Below, piece after piece: positions 46,261 through 54,885 of a stretch of DNA of 64,000 nt. The notes under the pieces were generated by a model. The model searched no databases. It saw only the letters and a list, made by a program, of their open reading frames with translations, and was not told the DNA's origin. The stretch spans positions 160,350-224,349 of the forward strand of contig JAXFOY010000015.1 of NCBI GenBank assembly GCA_034180045.1, written 5' to 3'. Every line of letters begins with the position of its first letter. The stretch's first letter is position 1. The DNA is from Eubacterium_B sp034180045 (GTDB lineage Bacteria > Bacillota > Clostridia > Peptostreptococcales > Anaerovoracaceae). Both the position numbers and the translations under genes were made by a program.

Positions 46261-47274
46261 CTATTCAGCCGTTATAATATCTTCTATCTCAAGTACTGAG
46301 TTCTCAATAATTTCAACAACTTTGCCATCTACATACGGAATAGCTTTCATTATGGTCTGCTTTACTGCAAGTGCATCAGAACTGCCATGCATTTTCAAAA
46401 GCGCACCTTTAACACCTAAAATAGGTGCTCCGCCATATTCAGCATAATTAAATTCTTTTTTGACATCTAAAAGTTGTTTTTTTAGAAGTAAGGCGCCCAA
46501 CTTACTTTTTGTATCAGCGACAAATCGTCTTTTTAGCTCACGCAAAAACATAAGTCCCATGCCTTCAGTCAGCTTCAGTAAAGCATTTCCTGTAAAACCG
46601 TCCGCTACGATAACATCACAGGCGCCATCCGGTAAATTTCTTGATTCTACATTACCAATAAAATTCAGATTGCTTTTTTTGAGTAACTCATGTGCTGCTT
46701 TTGTAAGCGTAGTCCCTTTACTTTCTTCACTGCCGTTATTTACAAGGCCTATACTCGGGTTATCTCTTCCCATAACCTTTTCCATGTAAATAGAGCCCAT
46801 GACAGCAAATTCCAGGAGATTATTAGGCTTGCATTCTGCATTTGCACCGGCATCTGTAAGAAGAGACGGTTCTTTTCCTATAACCGGATATATCGTAGCC
46901 AGTGAAGGTCTGTCTATTCCTTGTATTCTGCCTAAGATGAAAAGACCGCCCGCTAACAGTGCACCTGTACTTCCTGCTGAAATAAAAACATCGCCCTCTC
47001 CATTTTTGACCATATTTATGCCTTTTACAATCGAAGAATCTTTCTTTGATCTCACAGCTCTAACCGGCGCTTCATCATTGCTGATTACCTGGCTTGCACC
47101 TACAATTTTTATTCTATCGCCTATGTATTTTGCTTCTTTTAGACATGCGTTTATTTCTTCTTCATTCCCTACTATAACAATATCGTGCGGCATTTCATTA
47201 ACAGCGGCAATCGCACCGTCAACTATCGCCTTAGGTGCATTATCTCCACCCATTCCATCTAAAATAATTTTCAT
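46261..47274 (-). CDS. plsX: Phosphate acyltransferase PlsX
   Basis: A 337-residue peripheral enzyme converting acyl-ACP to acyl phosphate for PlsY. The start MKIILDGMGGDNAP and the internal DAGANAECKP and DGFTGNALLKLTEG segments are diagnostic. SD CAGGAG overlaps the glyA stop region. The lack of acpP/fabD next to it is a deviation from the common cluster. It works with plsY and gpsA encoded in the same run. Confidence 0.97.
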   Translation of the reverse strand: MKIILDGMGGDNAPKAIVDGAIAAVNEMPHDIVIVGNEEEINACLKEAKYIGDRIKIVGASQVISNDEAPVRAVRSKKDSSIVKGINMVKNGEGDVFISAGSTGALLAGGLFILGRIQGIDRPSLATIYPVIGKEPSLLTDAGANAECKPNNLLEFAVMGSIYMEKVMGRDNPSIGLVNNGSEESKGTTLTKAAHELLKKSNLNFIGNVESRNLPDGACDVIVADGFTGNALLKLTEGMGLMFLRELKRRFVADTKSKLGALLLKKQLLDVKKEFNYAEYGGAPILGVKGALLKMHGSSDALAVKQTIMKAIPYVDGKVVEIIENSVLEIEDIITAE

Positions 47275-47275
47275 T

Positions 47276-48520
47276 CTATTGCTCCTGAATCATTTCCTTA
47301 ACAATTTCATCTATTTTACGTGCAACCTTACGAAAATCATCTTCGCTATATCCTCGAGATGTCATAGGTGCAGTACCTACACGCACACCGCTTGTTTCTT
47401 GCGGGGAACGTTTATCACCGGGCACACAGTTTTTATTTAGGGTAATATGGTTTTCGTCAAGTCTGTTTTGAAGTTCTTTACCGCTAAACGGTTTATCTGA
47501 TAAATCAATTAGGAATACATGGTTGTCCGTTCCTCCGGTTACAACCTTATATCCCAATTTTATAAATTCATCTGCAAATGCCGCACAGTTAAGTACGACC
47601 TGATGTTGATACTCCTTAAAATCCGGTCTTAGTGCTTCTTCCGCACATATTGCCTTTGCCGCAATTATGTGTTCCAGCGGACCGCCTTGTGCATAAGGGA
47701 ATACGGCGCTGTCGATTTTTTTTGCCAGTTCCGGTCTCGCAAAAATCATTCCTCCGCGAGGTCCTCGCAAAGTTTTATGTGTAGTTGTAGTCACGATATC
47801 GGCATATCCAAACGGTGAATTGTGCTCTTCCGCAGCAATCAGTCCTGCTATATGCGCCATATCTACCATAAACAAAGCATCAACAGACTTAGCAATTTTA
47901 GAAAAAGCTTCAAAATCAATAGTTCTGGCATATGCAGATGCGCCGGCAAGAATTAACTTAGGCTTATATTCATTCGCCTTTGCCTGTACATCAGCCATAT
48001 CTATTATGCCGTTTTCGTCTACATCATAAAAAACAACGTTGTACAGTTTACCGCTAAAATTAACCGCTGACCCATGAGTCAAATGCCCGCCGTTATCAAG
48101 TGACATAGCTAAAATAGTATCACCCGGAGAAAGAACAGCCTTATATGCCGCAAAGTTAGCCTGAGAGCCACTATGAGGCTGCACATTTACATGATAATCA
48201 GTCTTAAACACCTCACGCCATTTATCACAACAGTATTCCTCAAGTTCATCTACGAACTTTGTTCCGCCATAATATCTACCCTTATTTCCACTAGTTCTAT
48301 CATAGGGGTATCCTTCCGCATATTTCCATGACAAGCAACTGCCGCAAGCCGCCAAAACAGCTTCCGAACAGTAGTTTTCCGAAGCTATAAGTTCTATATT
48401 ATCTCTCTGACGTTCATATTCTTTTTTGATTAACTCAGCTACCACAGGAGATCTCTGCGCTATAAACTCAAAGTTATCAAGATTATATGTATTACTATCG
48501 TTTCCAAATTTATCAAACAT
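47276..48520 (-). CDS. glyA: Serine hydroxymethyltransferase
   Basis: A 414-residue PLP enzyme interconverting serine and glycine with tetrahydrofolate. The PLP lysine is in VTTTTHKTLRGPRGG. Other conserved segments are ELIASENY near the N terminus, KYAEGYP, and VDMAHIAGLIAA with the ring-stacking His. ATG 48520 has GAGGG at good spacing; the longer frame to 48556 lacks one. It overlaps the end of the ThrE-like exporter gene by eight bases, coupling serine metabolism to serine/threonine export. Confidence 0.98.
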   Translation of the reverse strand: MFDKFGNDSNTYNLDNFEFIAQRSPVVAELIKKEYERQRDNIELIASENYCSEAVLAACGSCLSWKYAEGYPYDRTSGNKGRYYGGTKFVDELEEYCCDKWREVFKTDYHVNVQPHSGSQANFAAYKAVLSPGDTILAMSLDNGGHLTHGSAVNFSGKLYNVVFYDVDENGIIDMADVQAKANEYKPKLILAGASAYARTIDFEAFSKIAKSVDALFMVDMAHIAGLIAAEEHNSPFGYADIVTTTTHKTLRGPRGGMIFARPELAKKIDSAVFPYAQGGPLEHIIAAKAICAEEALRPDFKEYQHQVVLNCAAFADEFIKLGYKVVTGGTDNHVFLIDLSDKPFSGKELQNRLDENHITLNKNCVPGDKRSPQETSGVRVGTAPMTSRGYSEDDFRKVARKIDEIVKEMIQEQ

Positions 48521-48959
48521 TTCTTCTGCTCCCTCTGCTATTATAGCGATTAACAAAATTAAAAATAACTGTTACAAAAACAAATCCCAATCCTATTGCT
48601 AGTGCAATTACAAGTGTTGTCACACCGTTTATCCTTGCACTCGCATAATTTTCCGTAACGATTCCGTACATGGTTTCGTATAAATTTCTTCCCGGAATAA
48701 GCGGTACAGCAGCCGCTGTCAAAAATATGGTAGTAGGTGCTCTATTGACTCTTGCCATAATCTCCGCATAGACTGCCACAAAAACCGCTGCCAAAAAATT
48801 TGATATAAAATAACTTCCAACAAAGTGATATACAACAAGGTATACTCCCCAGCTCAAAATTCCTCCAAGACCTGCAAAGAAAACCTGTTTGTGTTTCATG
48901 TTAAGAATCATCGCAAATCCGATTGATCCGGCAAAAGCAGCTATAAGTTCTATAATCAT
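48513..48959 (-). CDS. Threonine/serine exporter, small subunit (ThrE_2/YjjB-like)
   Basis: A 148-residue membrane protein of the DUF3815/ThrE_2 family with four to five transmembrane helices; VPLIPGRNLYETMYG is the conserved central segment. In fused ThrE this forms the C-terminal half. Here the two halves are separate genes that overlap by four bases (ATGA), typical of split ThrE systems. The substrate (threonine/serine or another small acid) is inferred from the family. Confidence 0.85.
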   Translation of the reverse strand: MIIELIAAFAGSIGFAMILNMKHKQVFFAGLGGILSWGVYLVVYHFVGSYFISNFLAAVFVAVYAEIMARVNRAPTTIFLTAAAVPLIPGRNLYETMYGIVTENYASARINGVTTLVIALAIGLGFVFVTVIFNFVNRYNSRGSRRNV

Positions 48960-49762
48960 AGTATTCTGCCTCCCAAAATAATCGAAAGAGCAAATCCTGA
49001 AGCTATGGCTGTCGCAAGCATTAGAGAATTAAGCAGCCTCAGTGTTCCTGTGGCGATATCTCCGGTAAGCATATCCCTTATGGAATTTGTCATTGCGATT
49101 CCCGGTATTAAAAGCATTATCCCTGCAATCATAATTATATTAATGTTGACGCCGATATTTAATTTTACCAGAACTATCGCTGTAAATCCCGAAATAAGTG
49201 AGATTGCAAAATTGCTGACAAATTGATTAGTCTCATTTTTGAAGATGAACTTATTTAACAGAGCTATTACTGTACCCATTAAGGCGGCGGAAATGCAATC
49301 TTTTAGATTTCCGCTAAAGAACACGGCAAAACCTGAGCTCACAAGCATGCTTGCAAAAATAGTCCTCTTAAGGCTGGCTTCAGGTCTTTCCATTATTTTA
49401 TTCAATTCGACGTTTATTTCTTCAACCGTATATTTTCTTTCACATACTTTTCTTGAAAGGTCATTTAGATAGTCGAGTCTGTCAAAATTCACATTATGCT
49501 TATCAACACGTCTTATCTGTGTACAAATATTGCCTTCAGGAGTTTCCATAGTCACCTGCATATTTGAAGTGATTATAAAAACATTTATTCTCTTACAATC
49601 ATAGCTTTGACAGAGTCTTAGAATGCTATTTTCAACTCTGTTTACCTCAGCTCCTGCAACAAGCATCTGTTCGCCTATTTCAAGAACTACCTGAAGAAAT
49701 TTATCGTAATCTATATTTGATTTTTGTTCTGATGCAATTCTAACTTCAGGAATCTTATTCAT
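48956..49762 (-). CDS. Threonine/serine exporter, large subunit (ThrE/YjjP-like)
   Basis: A 268-residue DUF1212/ThrE-family protein. The soluble N-terminal part carries GEQMLVAGAEVNRVENSILRLC, and five hydrophobic segments follow after about residue 130, including LLIPGIAMTNSIRDMLTGD. It overlaps the lipid kinase gene by eight bases at its start and the small subunit at its end. Together with glyA downstream, the context fits export or balancing of serine/threonine. Confidence 0.87.
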   Translation of the reverse strand: MNKIPEVRIASEQKSNIDYDKFLQVVLEIGEQMLVAGAEVNRVENSILRLCQSYDCKRINVFIITSNMQVTMETPEGNICTQIRRVDKHNVNFDRLDYLNDLSRKVCERKYTVEEINVELNKIMERPEASLKRTIFASMLVSSGFAVFFSGNLKDCISAALMGTVIALLNKFIFKNETNQFVSNFAISLISGFTAIVLVKLNIGVNINIIMIAGIMLLIPGIAMTNSIRDMLTGDIATGTLRLLNSLMLATAIASGFALSIILGGRIL

Positions 49763-50687
49763 CGTTTTCTTTAATTCCCATATTATCTTCTGCTGTTAAA
49801 ATTCTAAGCTTCTTGTGAAGAACCGAAAAAGTCAAAGGCAGTTTTTTCCCGTGCTCACCGTCAATATCCGTAGGTATATCTTCATCAGATTCAATTTTTA
49901 GATAATCTGTTTTGAAATGTAATACTTTCTTGCTTGAGCCGTGTTTACCCTGTAATATCTTCACGAAAATATGCGGCATCTCAACCATACTCATAGGTCT
50001 GAACATTATTACATCAAGAAGCCCGTCATTTATTTCCGAGTGTGGCGAAATAAGTTTGAAGCCACCTGCGGACTTCCCGTTCATAACAACCATAAAGTAC
50101 ATCTGTTCATCGTATATTTTCTTATCAGTTATGAGTTTCACCTTTAGAGGCTTCAAATCCGCAATTTCAGAAAGTCCCTTAAGATAATATGCCAAAACCC
50201 CTATGGAATTTTTTAGGACCGGATCCGTTTTCTGACTGACATCAACAACCTGTCCTATTGCTGCGACATTTATAAAATATCTTCCGTTTACAACTCCGAC
50301 ATCCGCATATGTAACTTTTTCGCCCAGCGTAATATCCAGCATCTTATCAATATTATTCGGTAAGTCAAAATAATAGGCAAAATCGTTTGCCGTACCTGCC
50401 GGAAGCACTCCAAGCGGAAGATCAATACCGTTATTTATCATTGCATTTACACAGATATTAATCGTTCCGTCTCCGCCTGCCACCAGAATTTGATAAAATT
50501 CGTCCTTATAGGTGACCTTATCCAAGCTTGAAAGAAAGTCTTCCAAACTATTTTCTCCCGCTCGTATAGGAATTACTAATTTGCCCGCTTTTTGGTACCT
50601 TGAAATTATCTTATCGAGATTATTCTTAAACATTCCGTTGCCGGAACGATGGTTATAAAAAAGTATGACCTTATTTTTTATTGACAT
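49755..50687 (-). CDS. YegS/DagK-type lipid kinase
   Basis: A 310-residue diacylglycerol-kinase-fold protein. The N terminus VILFYNHRSGNG resembles the nucleotide-binding strand of the family. The GGDGTINICVNAM motif holds the catalytic Gly-Asp. LPLGVLPAGTANDFA is the next conserved block. Members phosphorylate diacylglycerol or related lipids; the substrate here is open. It lies 35 bases after valS and is coupled to the ThrE pair. Confidence 0.87.
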   Translation of the reverse strand: MSIKNKVILFYNHRSGNGMFKNNLDKIISRYQKAGKLVIPIRAGENSLEDFLSSLDKVTYKDEFYQILVAGGDGTINICVNAMINNGIDLPLGVLPAGTANDFAYYFDLPNNIDKMLDITLGEKVTYADVGVVNGRYFINVAAIGQVVDVSQKTDPVLKNSIGVLAYYLKGLSEIADLKPLKVKLITDKKIYDEQMYFMVVMNGKSAGGFKLISPHSEINDGLLDVIMFRPMSMVEMPHIFVKILQGKHGSSKKVLHFKTDYLKIESDEDIPTDIDGEHGKKLPLTFSVLHKKLRILTAEDNMGIKENDE

Positions 50688-50722
50688 CCCTAGCTCCTCC
50701 TAATATAACCGTTGAGCGCTGA

Positions 50723-53395
50723 TTATTTCAGCTTATTTTCTACTGTGGTCAGATTTGTCTTTACTTTGCTCAACTGCTGTTCATATTCAGCGAGCTTCTT
50801 TCTCTCCGATTCTATAAGTGCAGCAGGAGCCTTTGATACAAATCCTTCGTTAGATAGCTTTGACGATGCCCTTTTAACTTCACCTTCGAGTCTTTTCATT
50901 TCTTTTTGAAGCCTTGAATATTCGGCACTATAATCAATTAAATCGTCCATAGGTATGAGTATCTCCACTCCGGTTATGATGGCACTCATGTTGTCCTTTG
51001 GCGCATCGGTTTTATCGGTGGTAAATGAGATTTCGGTAATATTTGCCAAATCTTTAATATATCTTTCACATGCTTTTATACTTTCGAAAGCTTCGGGCTC
51101 TGCAACCATAACCGCAGTGAGTTTTCTGCTCGGTGCGGCTTCAACTTCTGCGCGAATGTTTCTGATTGCTCTGATTGCCTCCATGGCAAGCTCGACTCTC
51201 TTCGTTTCTTCCGGATATAAAGCTTCATCATTTACCGGCCATTGCGAGGTTATGAGCAAACAATTATCCTCCGAATGAGGCAGAAAACTCCATATTTCTT
51301 CTGTTATGAACGGCATAAACGGATGCAGCAGCTTAAGCATATCCTTAAGAGCCTTTACAAGTGCCGATCTGACTAGCATTTTGTCTTCTTCGTCGTCCGA
51401 CCAAAGTCTTTTCTTTACAAGTTCTATATACCAGTCGCAAAATTCATTCCAAATTATGTCGTAAACCTTTTGTCCCGCAAGCGCTAAATCGAATCTTTCA
51501 AAAGCATTATTGATATATTGCGTTGCTTCTGCAAGCTTATCAAATAACCACTTTTCTTCATCCTTCAGCTCTGCTTTTTTCAAATCCGTCATCGGCAGGA
51601 AGTTTCCGTCTTCGTCCTTGATATTCATAATCACAAAACGAGATGCGTTCCAAAGTTTATTTGCAAAGTTTCTTGCTGATTCCAGCTTTTCGGCTTTGAA
51701 CCTCATATCGTTACCCGGCGTTATACCTGTAGCAAGCATAAATCTAAGCGCATCTGCACCGAATTCATCTATTTTTTCCAGAGGATCTATACCGTTTCCG
51801 AGAGATTTGCTCATTTTTCTGCCATCGGCATCTCTAACCAGTCCATGAATATACACATGCTCAAAAGGGATATTATCCATAGCTTCACATGAAGAAAAGA
51901 CCATACGAATTACCCAAAAGAAAATAATGTCATATCCTGTGACCAAAACATTTGTCGGATAAAAATACTTCAAATCATCCGTTTTGTCAGGCCAGCCGAG
52001 AGTTGAAAAAGGCCATAATGCCGATGAGAACCAGGTGTCGAGCACATCGTCATCTTGTCTTATTTTTTCACTTCCGCATTTTGGACATTTGTGAACATCG
52101 TTTTCACTAACTATGATTTCTCCGCAATCGTCACAATACCATGCCGGAATTCTGTGGCCCCACCATAGCTGTCTTGAAATACACCAGTCTCTAATCTCAT
52201 CGAGCCAGTGCATATATATCTTATCAAATCTATCTGGAATCAGCTTTAATTCACCTTTGTTCAGCACATCGACAGCAGGCTTTGCAAGCTCCTGCATTTT
52301 TACAAACCACTGTTCTGATAACATAGGTTCTATAGGCGTATGACATCTGTAGCATTCACCAACGGGTATGGTAATATCTTCAGTCTTTACCAGATACCCT
52401 GCCTCGTCCAGTTCTTCAACCCACTTCTTACGGCACTCATACCTGTCCATTCCCGCATATTTACCGGCGGTTTCCGTCATACATGCTTTGCTGTCCATGC
52501 ATTCGATAGATTCAAGATTAGCACGCATTCCGACTTCAAAGTCATTAGGATCATGTGCCGGAGTAATCTTTACCGCACCTGTTCCCTTTTCCGGATCGGG
52601 ATAGGCATCTGCTATAACAGGGATTTCTCTGCCGACTATAGGCAAAATAACTTTCTTGCCTATTATATCCTTATATCTTTCATCCTCAGGGTTTACTGCA
52701 ATAGCTACATCTCCGAACATTGTCTCAGGTCTTGATGTGGCAACCGTAATATCAGGTCCGCCATCCTCGGCGGCAGGATAGCGGAAATACCAATACTTCC
52801 CATTTTGGTCTGAATGTTCAACTTCTGCATCCGAAAGAGATGTGCCGCATTGAGGACACCAATTTATCAAACGATGCCCGCGATATATCAGACCTTTTTT
52901 GTACAATTCTACGAAGAAGTGCCTTACCGCTTTGCTGCAACCTTCGTCCATGGTAAAGCGTTCTCTGGACCAGTCGCATGAGTCACCAAGCCTGCGGCAC
53001 TGTTGTGTAATACGACCACCGTATTCTTCCTTCCAAGCCCAGGCACGTTTAAGGAATTCTTCTCTTCCTATCTCTTCCTTCTCTTTGCCCTCGTCTTCTC
53101 TAATTTTATTTACAACCTTTACTTCTGTTGCAATGCTGGCATGGTCGGACCCCGGCAGCCACAGAGCATTATACCCTTGCATTCTCTTAAATCTAATTAA
53201 AACATCCTGAAGTGTATGATCAAGGGCATGTCCCATATGTAACTGTCCTGTTATATTAGGAGGCGGCATAACAATCGTATAAGGCTTTTTGCTGCTATCA
53301 GTCTCAGCCTTAAATGCGCCGTTTTTCTCCCACATATCATAAATCCTCTTTTCAAAAGATTTCGGGTCATAAGTTTTAGCCAAATTATATTCCAT
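50723..53395 (-). CDS. valS: Valyl-tRNA synthetase
   Basis: An 890-residue class I aminoacyl-tRNA synthetase. The HIGH-type motif is PPPNITGQLHMGHALD and the KMSKS motif is DGRKMSKSLGNG. An editing (CP1) domain lies between them (TSRPETMFGD). A C-terminal coiled-coil arm (about 810-890) binds the tRNA; the anticodon-binding domain precedes it. The length is normal for Bacillota. AAAGGA lies ten bases before the ATG. No T-box leader is seen upstream. It heads a 14-gene co-directional run. Confidence 0.97.
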   Translation of the reverse strand: MEYNLAKTYDPKSFEKRIYDMWEKNGAFKAETDSSKKPYTIVMPPPNITGQLHMGHALDHTLQDVLIRFKRMQGYNALWLPGSDHASIATEVKVVNKIREDEGKEKEEIGREEFLKRAWAWKEEYGGRITQQCRRLGDSCDWSRERFTMDEGCSKAVRHFFVELYKKGLIYRGHRLINWCPQCGTSLSDAEVEHSDQNGKYWYFRYPAAEDGGPDITVATSRPETMFGDVAIAVNPEDERYKDIIGKKVILPIVGREIPVIADAYPDPEKGTGAVKITPAHDPNDFEVGMRANLESIECMDSKACMTETAGKYAGMDRYECRKKWVEELDEAGYLVKTEDITIPVGECYRCHTPIEPMLSEQWFVKMQELAKPAVDVLNKGELKLIPDRFDKIYMHWLDEIRDWCISRQLWWGHRIPAWYCDDCGEIIVSENDVHKCPKCGSEKIRQDDDVLDTWFSSALWPFSTLGWPDKTDDLKYFYPTNVLVTGYDIIFFWVIRMVFSSCEAMDNIPFEHVYIHGLVRDADGRKMSKSLGNGIDPLEKIDEFGADALRFMLATGITPGNDMRFKAEKLESARNFANKLWNASRFVIMNIKDEDGNFLPMTDLKKAELKDEEKWLFDKLAEATQYINNAFERFDLALAGQKVYDIIWNEFCDWYIELVKKRLWSDDEEDKMLVRSALVKALKDMLKLLHPFMPFITEEIWSFLPHSEDNCLLITSQWPVNDEALYPEETKRVELAMEAIRAIRNIRAEVEAAPSRKLTAVMVAEPEAFESIKACERYIKDLANITEISFTTDKTDAPKDNMSAIITGVEILIPMDDLIDYSAEYSRLQKEMKRLEGEVKRASSKLSNEGFVSKAPAALIESERKKLAEYEQQLSKVKTNLTTVENKLK

Positions 53396-53453
53396 TTATT
53401 AAAGATCCTTTCATTTAATAAAAACTAAAAATTGCAATAGAAATACATATATA

Positions 53454-53482
53454 ATAATACCGCAATTCCCTTATATTTTCAA
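53454..53482 (-). promoter_or_regulatory. SigA-type promoter of the valS run
   Basis: Minus strand: TTGAAA (53477-53482), 17-base spacer, TATTAT (53454-53459), about 60 bases before the valS ATG. The remaining bases to 53635 are AT-rich with no gene seen. Confidence 0.65.
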
Positions 53483-53635
53483 GCAAAATTGCTTTTATAG
53501 ACAACATTTATATATGTTAAATTCAAACTTATTTGAAACAAATTCATACTAAATAAAGATTGATTTTATGCACCATTTTGATATGATATATTATGTAATT
53601 TTATGTTATATACAATTTAGGTTAGGCGGTACTTC

Positions 53636-54424
53636 ATGAAGACTATTACATATAGTTCAAAAAAGGGCAAACTGAAATTGCGTGCGTTTATTATTTTACT
53701 CGCAATATTAGTTCTAATATCGGTATTTATATTTAATTTGATTAAGAAAAATCATAATGCAAATATATCAAAACAGGAAATACAAAAAAATGTTGAGAAA
53801 GTTGCTAAATTCAACTTTTCAACGGTTGTAGATATAGAAGCGGAATTACAAAAACTCGAAGCAATAGAAAACGGCAATCAGAGCAAAGAAAAAAACTACA
53901 GAATGATTTTCAGCAATTGTGCTATTGTCGGCGACTCGATTACAGAAGGGCTTTCCGTTTACGGATTTCTTGGAGCCGAACAGGTATTTTCAGAGATAGG
54001 CGATGCGGTAAGCAAAGGCGGTGCTATGTTTGATAAGGCAGCCGCAACTTATCCAAAAGCTGTTTTCTTCTCATACGGTATGAACGATATGGGTAATTAC
54101 ACGGGCAATGCCGAAGATTTCATCAAAGATTACACAAGCTTGATAAAGAAATTCCAAAAAAGTTCACCTAAAACCAAAATATATGTAAACGGAATAAGCA
54201 AACCCGACAGTTCGGCTGTGGAAACGAATAAAATTCTGGGTAACTACAGTAAATTCAATAAAGAAATCAAGGCAATGTGTAAAAAGCTTAAAATTACATA
54301 TATCGAAACCTCACAAATTCTGGAAAAAGATCCTTCTCTTTATGCCGCTGACGGAATACATGTTCAGCCTGCATACTATACAATTTGGCTTGATCTTATG
54401 CAGGAGAAAGCAGGTCTCAAATAG
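53636..54424 (+). CDS. Membrane-anchored SGNH hydrolase
   Basis: A 262-residue protein with one N-terminal membrane helix (about 18-36) and an extracytoplasmic SGNH/GDSL-fold domain. Block I is VGDSITEG (Ser101), block III GMND (Asn150), block V DGIHVQ (Asp239, His242); all catalytic positions are present. Such enzymes add or remove O-acetyl groups on glycans. It opens the four-gene cassette with DUF4358, MBOAT and DHHW proteins, so transfer of acetyl to a secreted polysaccharide is the likely role. The upstream AGGCGG is a weak SD. Confidence 0.85.
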   Translation: MKTITYSSKKGKLKLRAFIILLAILVLISVFIFNLIKKNHNANISKQEIQKNVEKVAKFNFSTVVDIEAELQKLEAIENGNQSKEKNYRMIFSNCAIVGDSITEGLSVYGFLGAEQVFSEIGDAVSKGGAMFDKAAATYPKAVFFSYGMNDMGNYTGNAEDFIKDYTSLIKKFQKSSPKTKIYVNGISKPDSSAVETNKILGNYSKFNKEIKAMCKKLKITYIETSQILEKDPSLYAADGIHVQPAYYTIWLDLMQEKAGLK

Positions 54425-54885
54425 TGAAAAAAAAATTTGTATTTATGATTGTTTTGGCAGCGTTTCTCAGCTTTGCCTACATAGGACAAAGCGCCAAGGA
54501 TATACCTGTCTCAAAAATAGAAAAGTCGATGTCCAAATGCCTTAAGGAACAAAAACTAAAGAAGTGTATGGATCGAGACCTTATGCATTTTATGGAAATC
54601 GACCCGTCAAGTATAGACGGTTATTTCTATTATAAAAGTTCAGAAGCATTGAGCGTTGAAGAGTTGCTCGTCATTAAAGTGAAATCGCATAACAATCTCA
54701 ATGAATTTCGTGACAGCATAGAAAAAAGAATTTCAAATCAACATAAGACATTTGAAAGCTATGGTCCAAAGCAGGTATCACAACTGGATAATGCTTTAAT
54801 TATTCAAAAAGGCACCTACCTTCTTTACTACGTGGGAGATGACATTCAAAAAATAGAGGAGGTGTTCCGTAATGCTATTCAGTAG
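54424..54885 (+). CDS. DUF4358-type secreted protein
   Basis: A 153-residue protein with a signal peptide (KKKFVFMIVLAAFLSFAYIGQSA). The mature part has the DUF4358-like pattern: an SIDGYFYYKS segment, VEELLVIKVKS, and a C-terminal YLLYYVGDDIQKIEEVFRNAI. The start is GTG 54424, overlapping the SGNH stop by one base. Proteins of this family often accompany MBOAT acyltransferases in clostridia, but their function is unknown. It overlaps the MBOAT gene by 14 bases. Confidence 0.78.
   Translation: MKKKFVFMIVLAAFLSFAYIGQSAKDIPVSKIEKSMSKCLKEQKLKKCMDRDLMHFMEIDPSSIDGYFYYKSSEALSVEELLVIKVKSHNNLNEFRDSIEKRISNQHKTFESYGPKQVSQLDNALIIQKGTYLLYYVGDDIQKIEEVFRNAIQ

Noticed and set aside
53396..53635. T-box or other riboswitch ahead of valS
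   Set aside because: No T-box sequence, specifier loop or antiterminator/terminator pair is seen; the region is simple AT-rich DNA with a SigA-type promoter.
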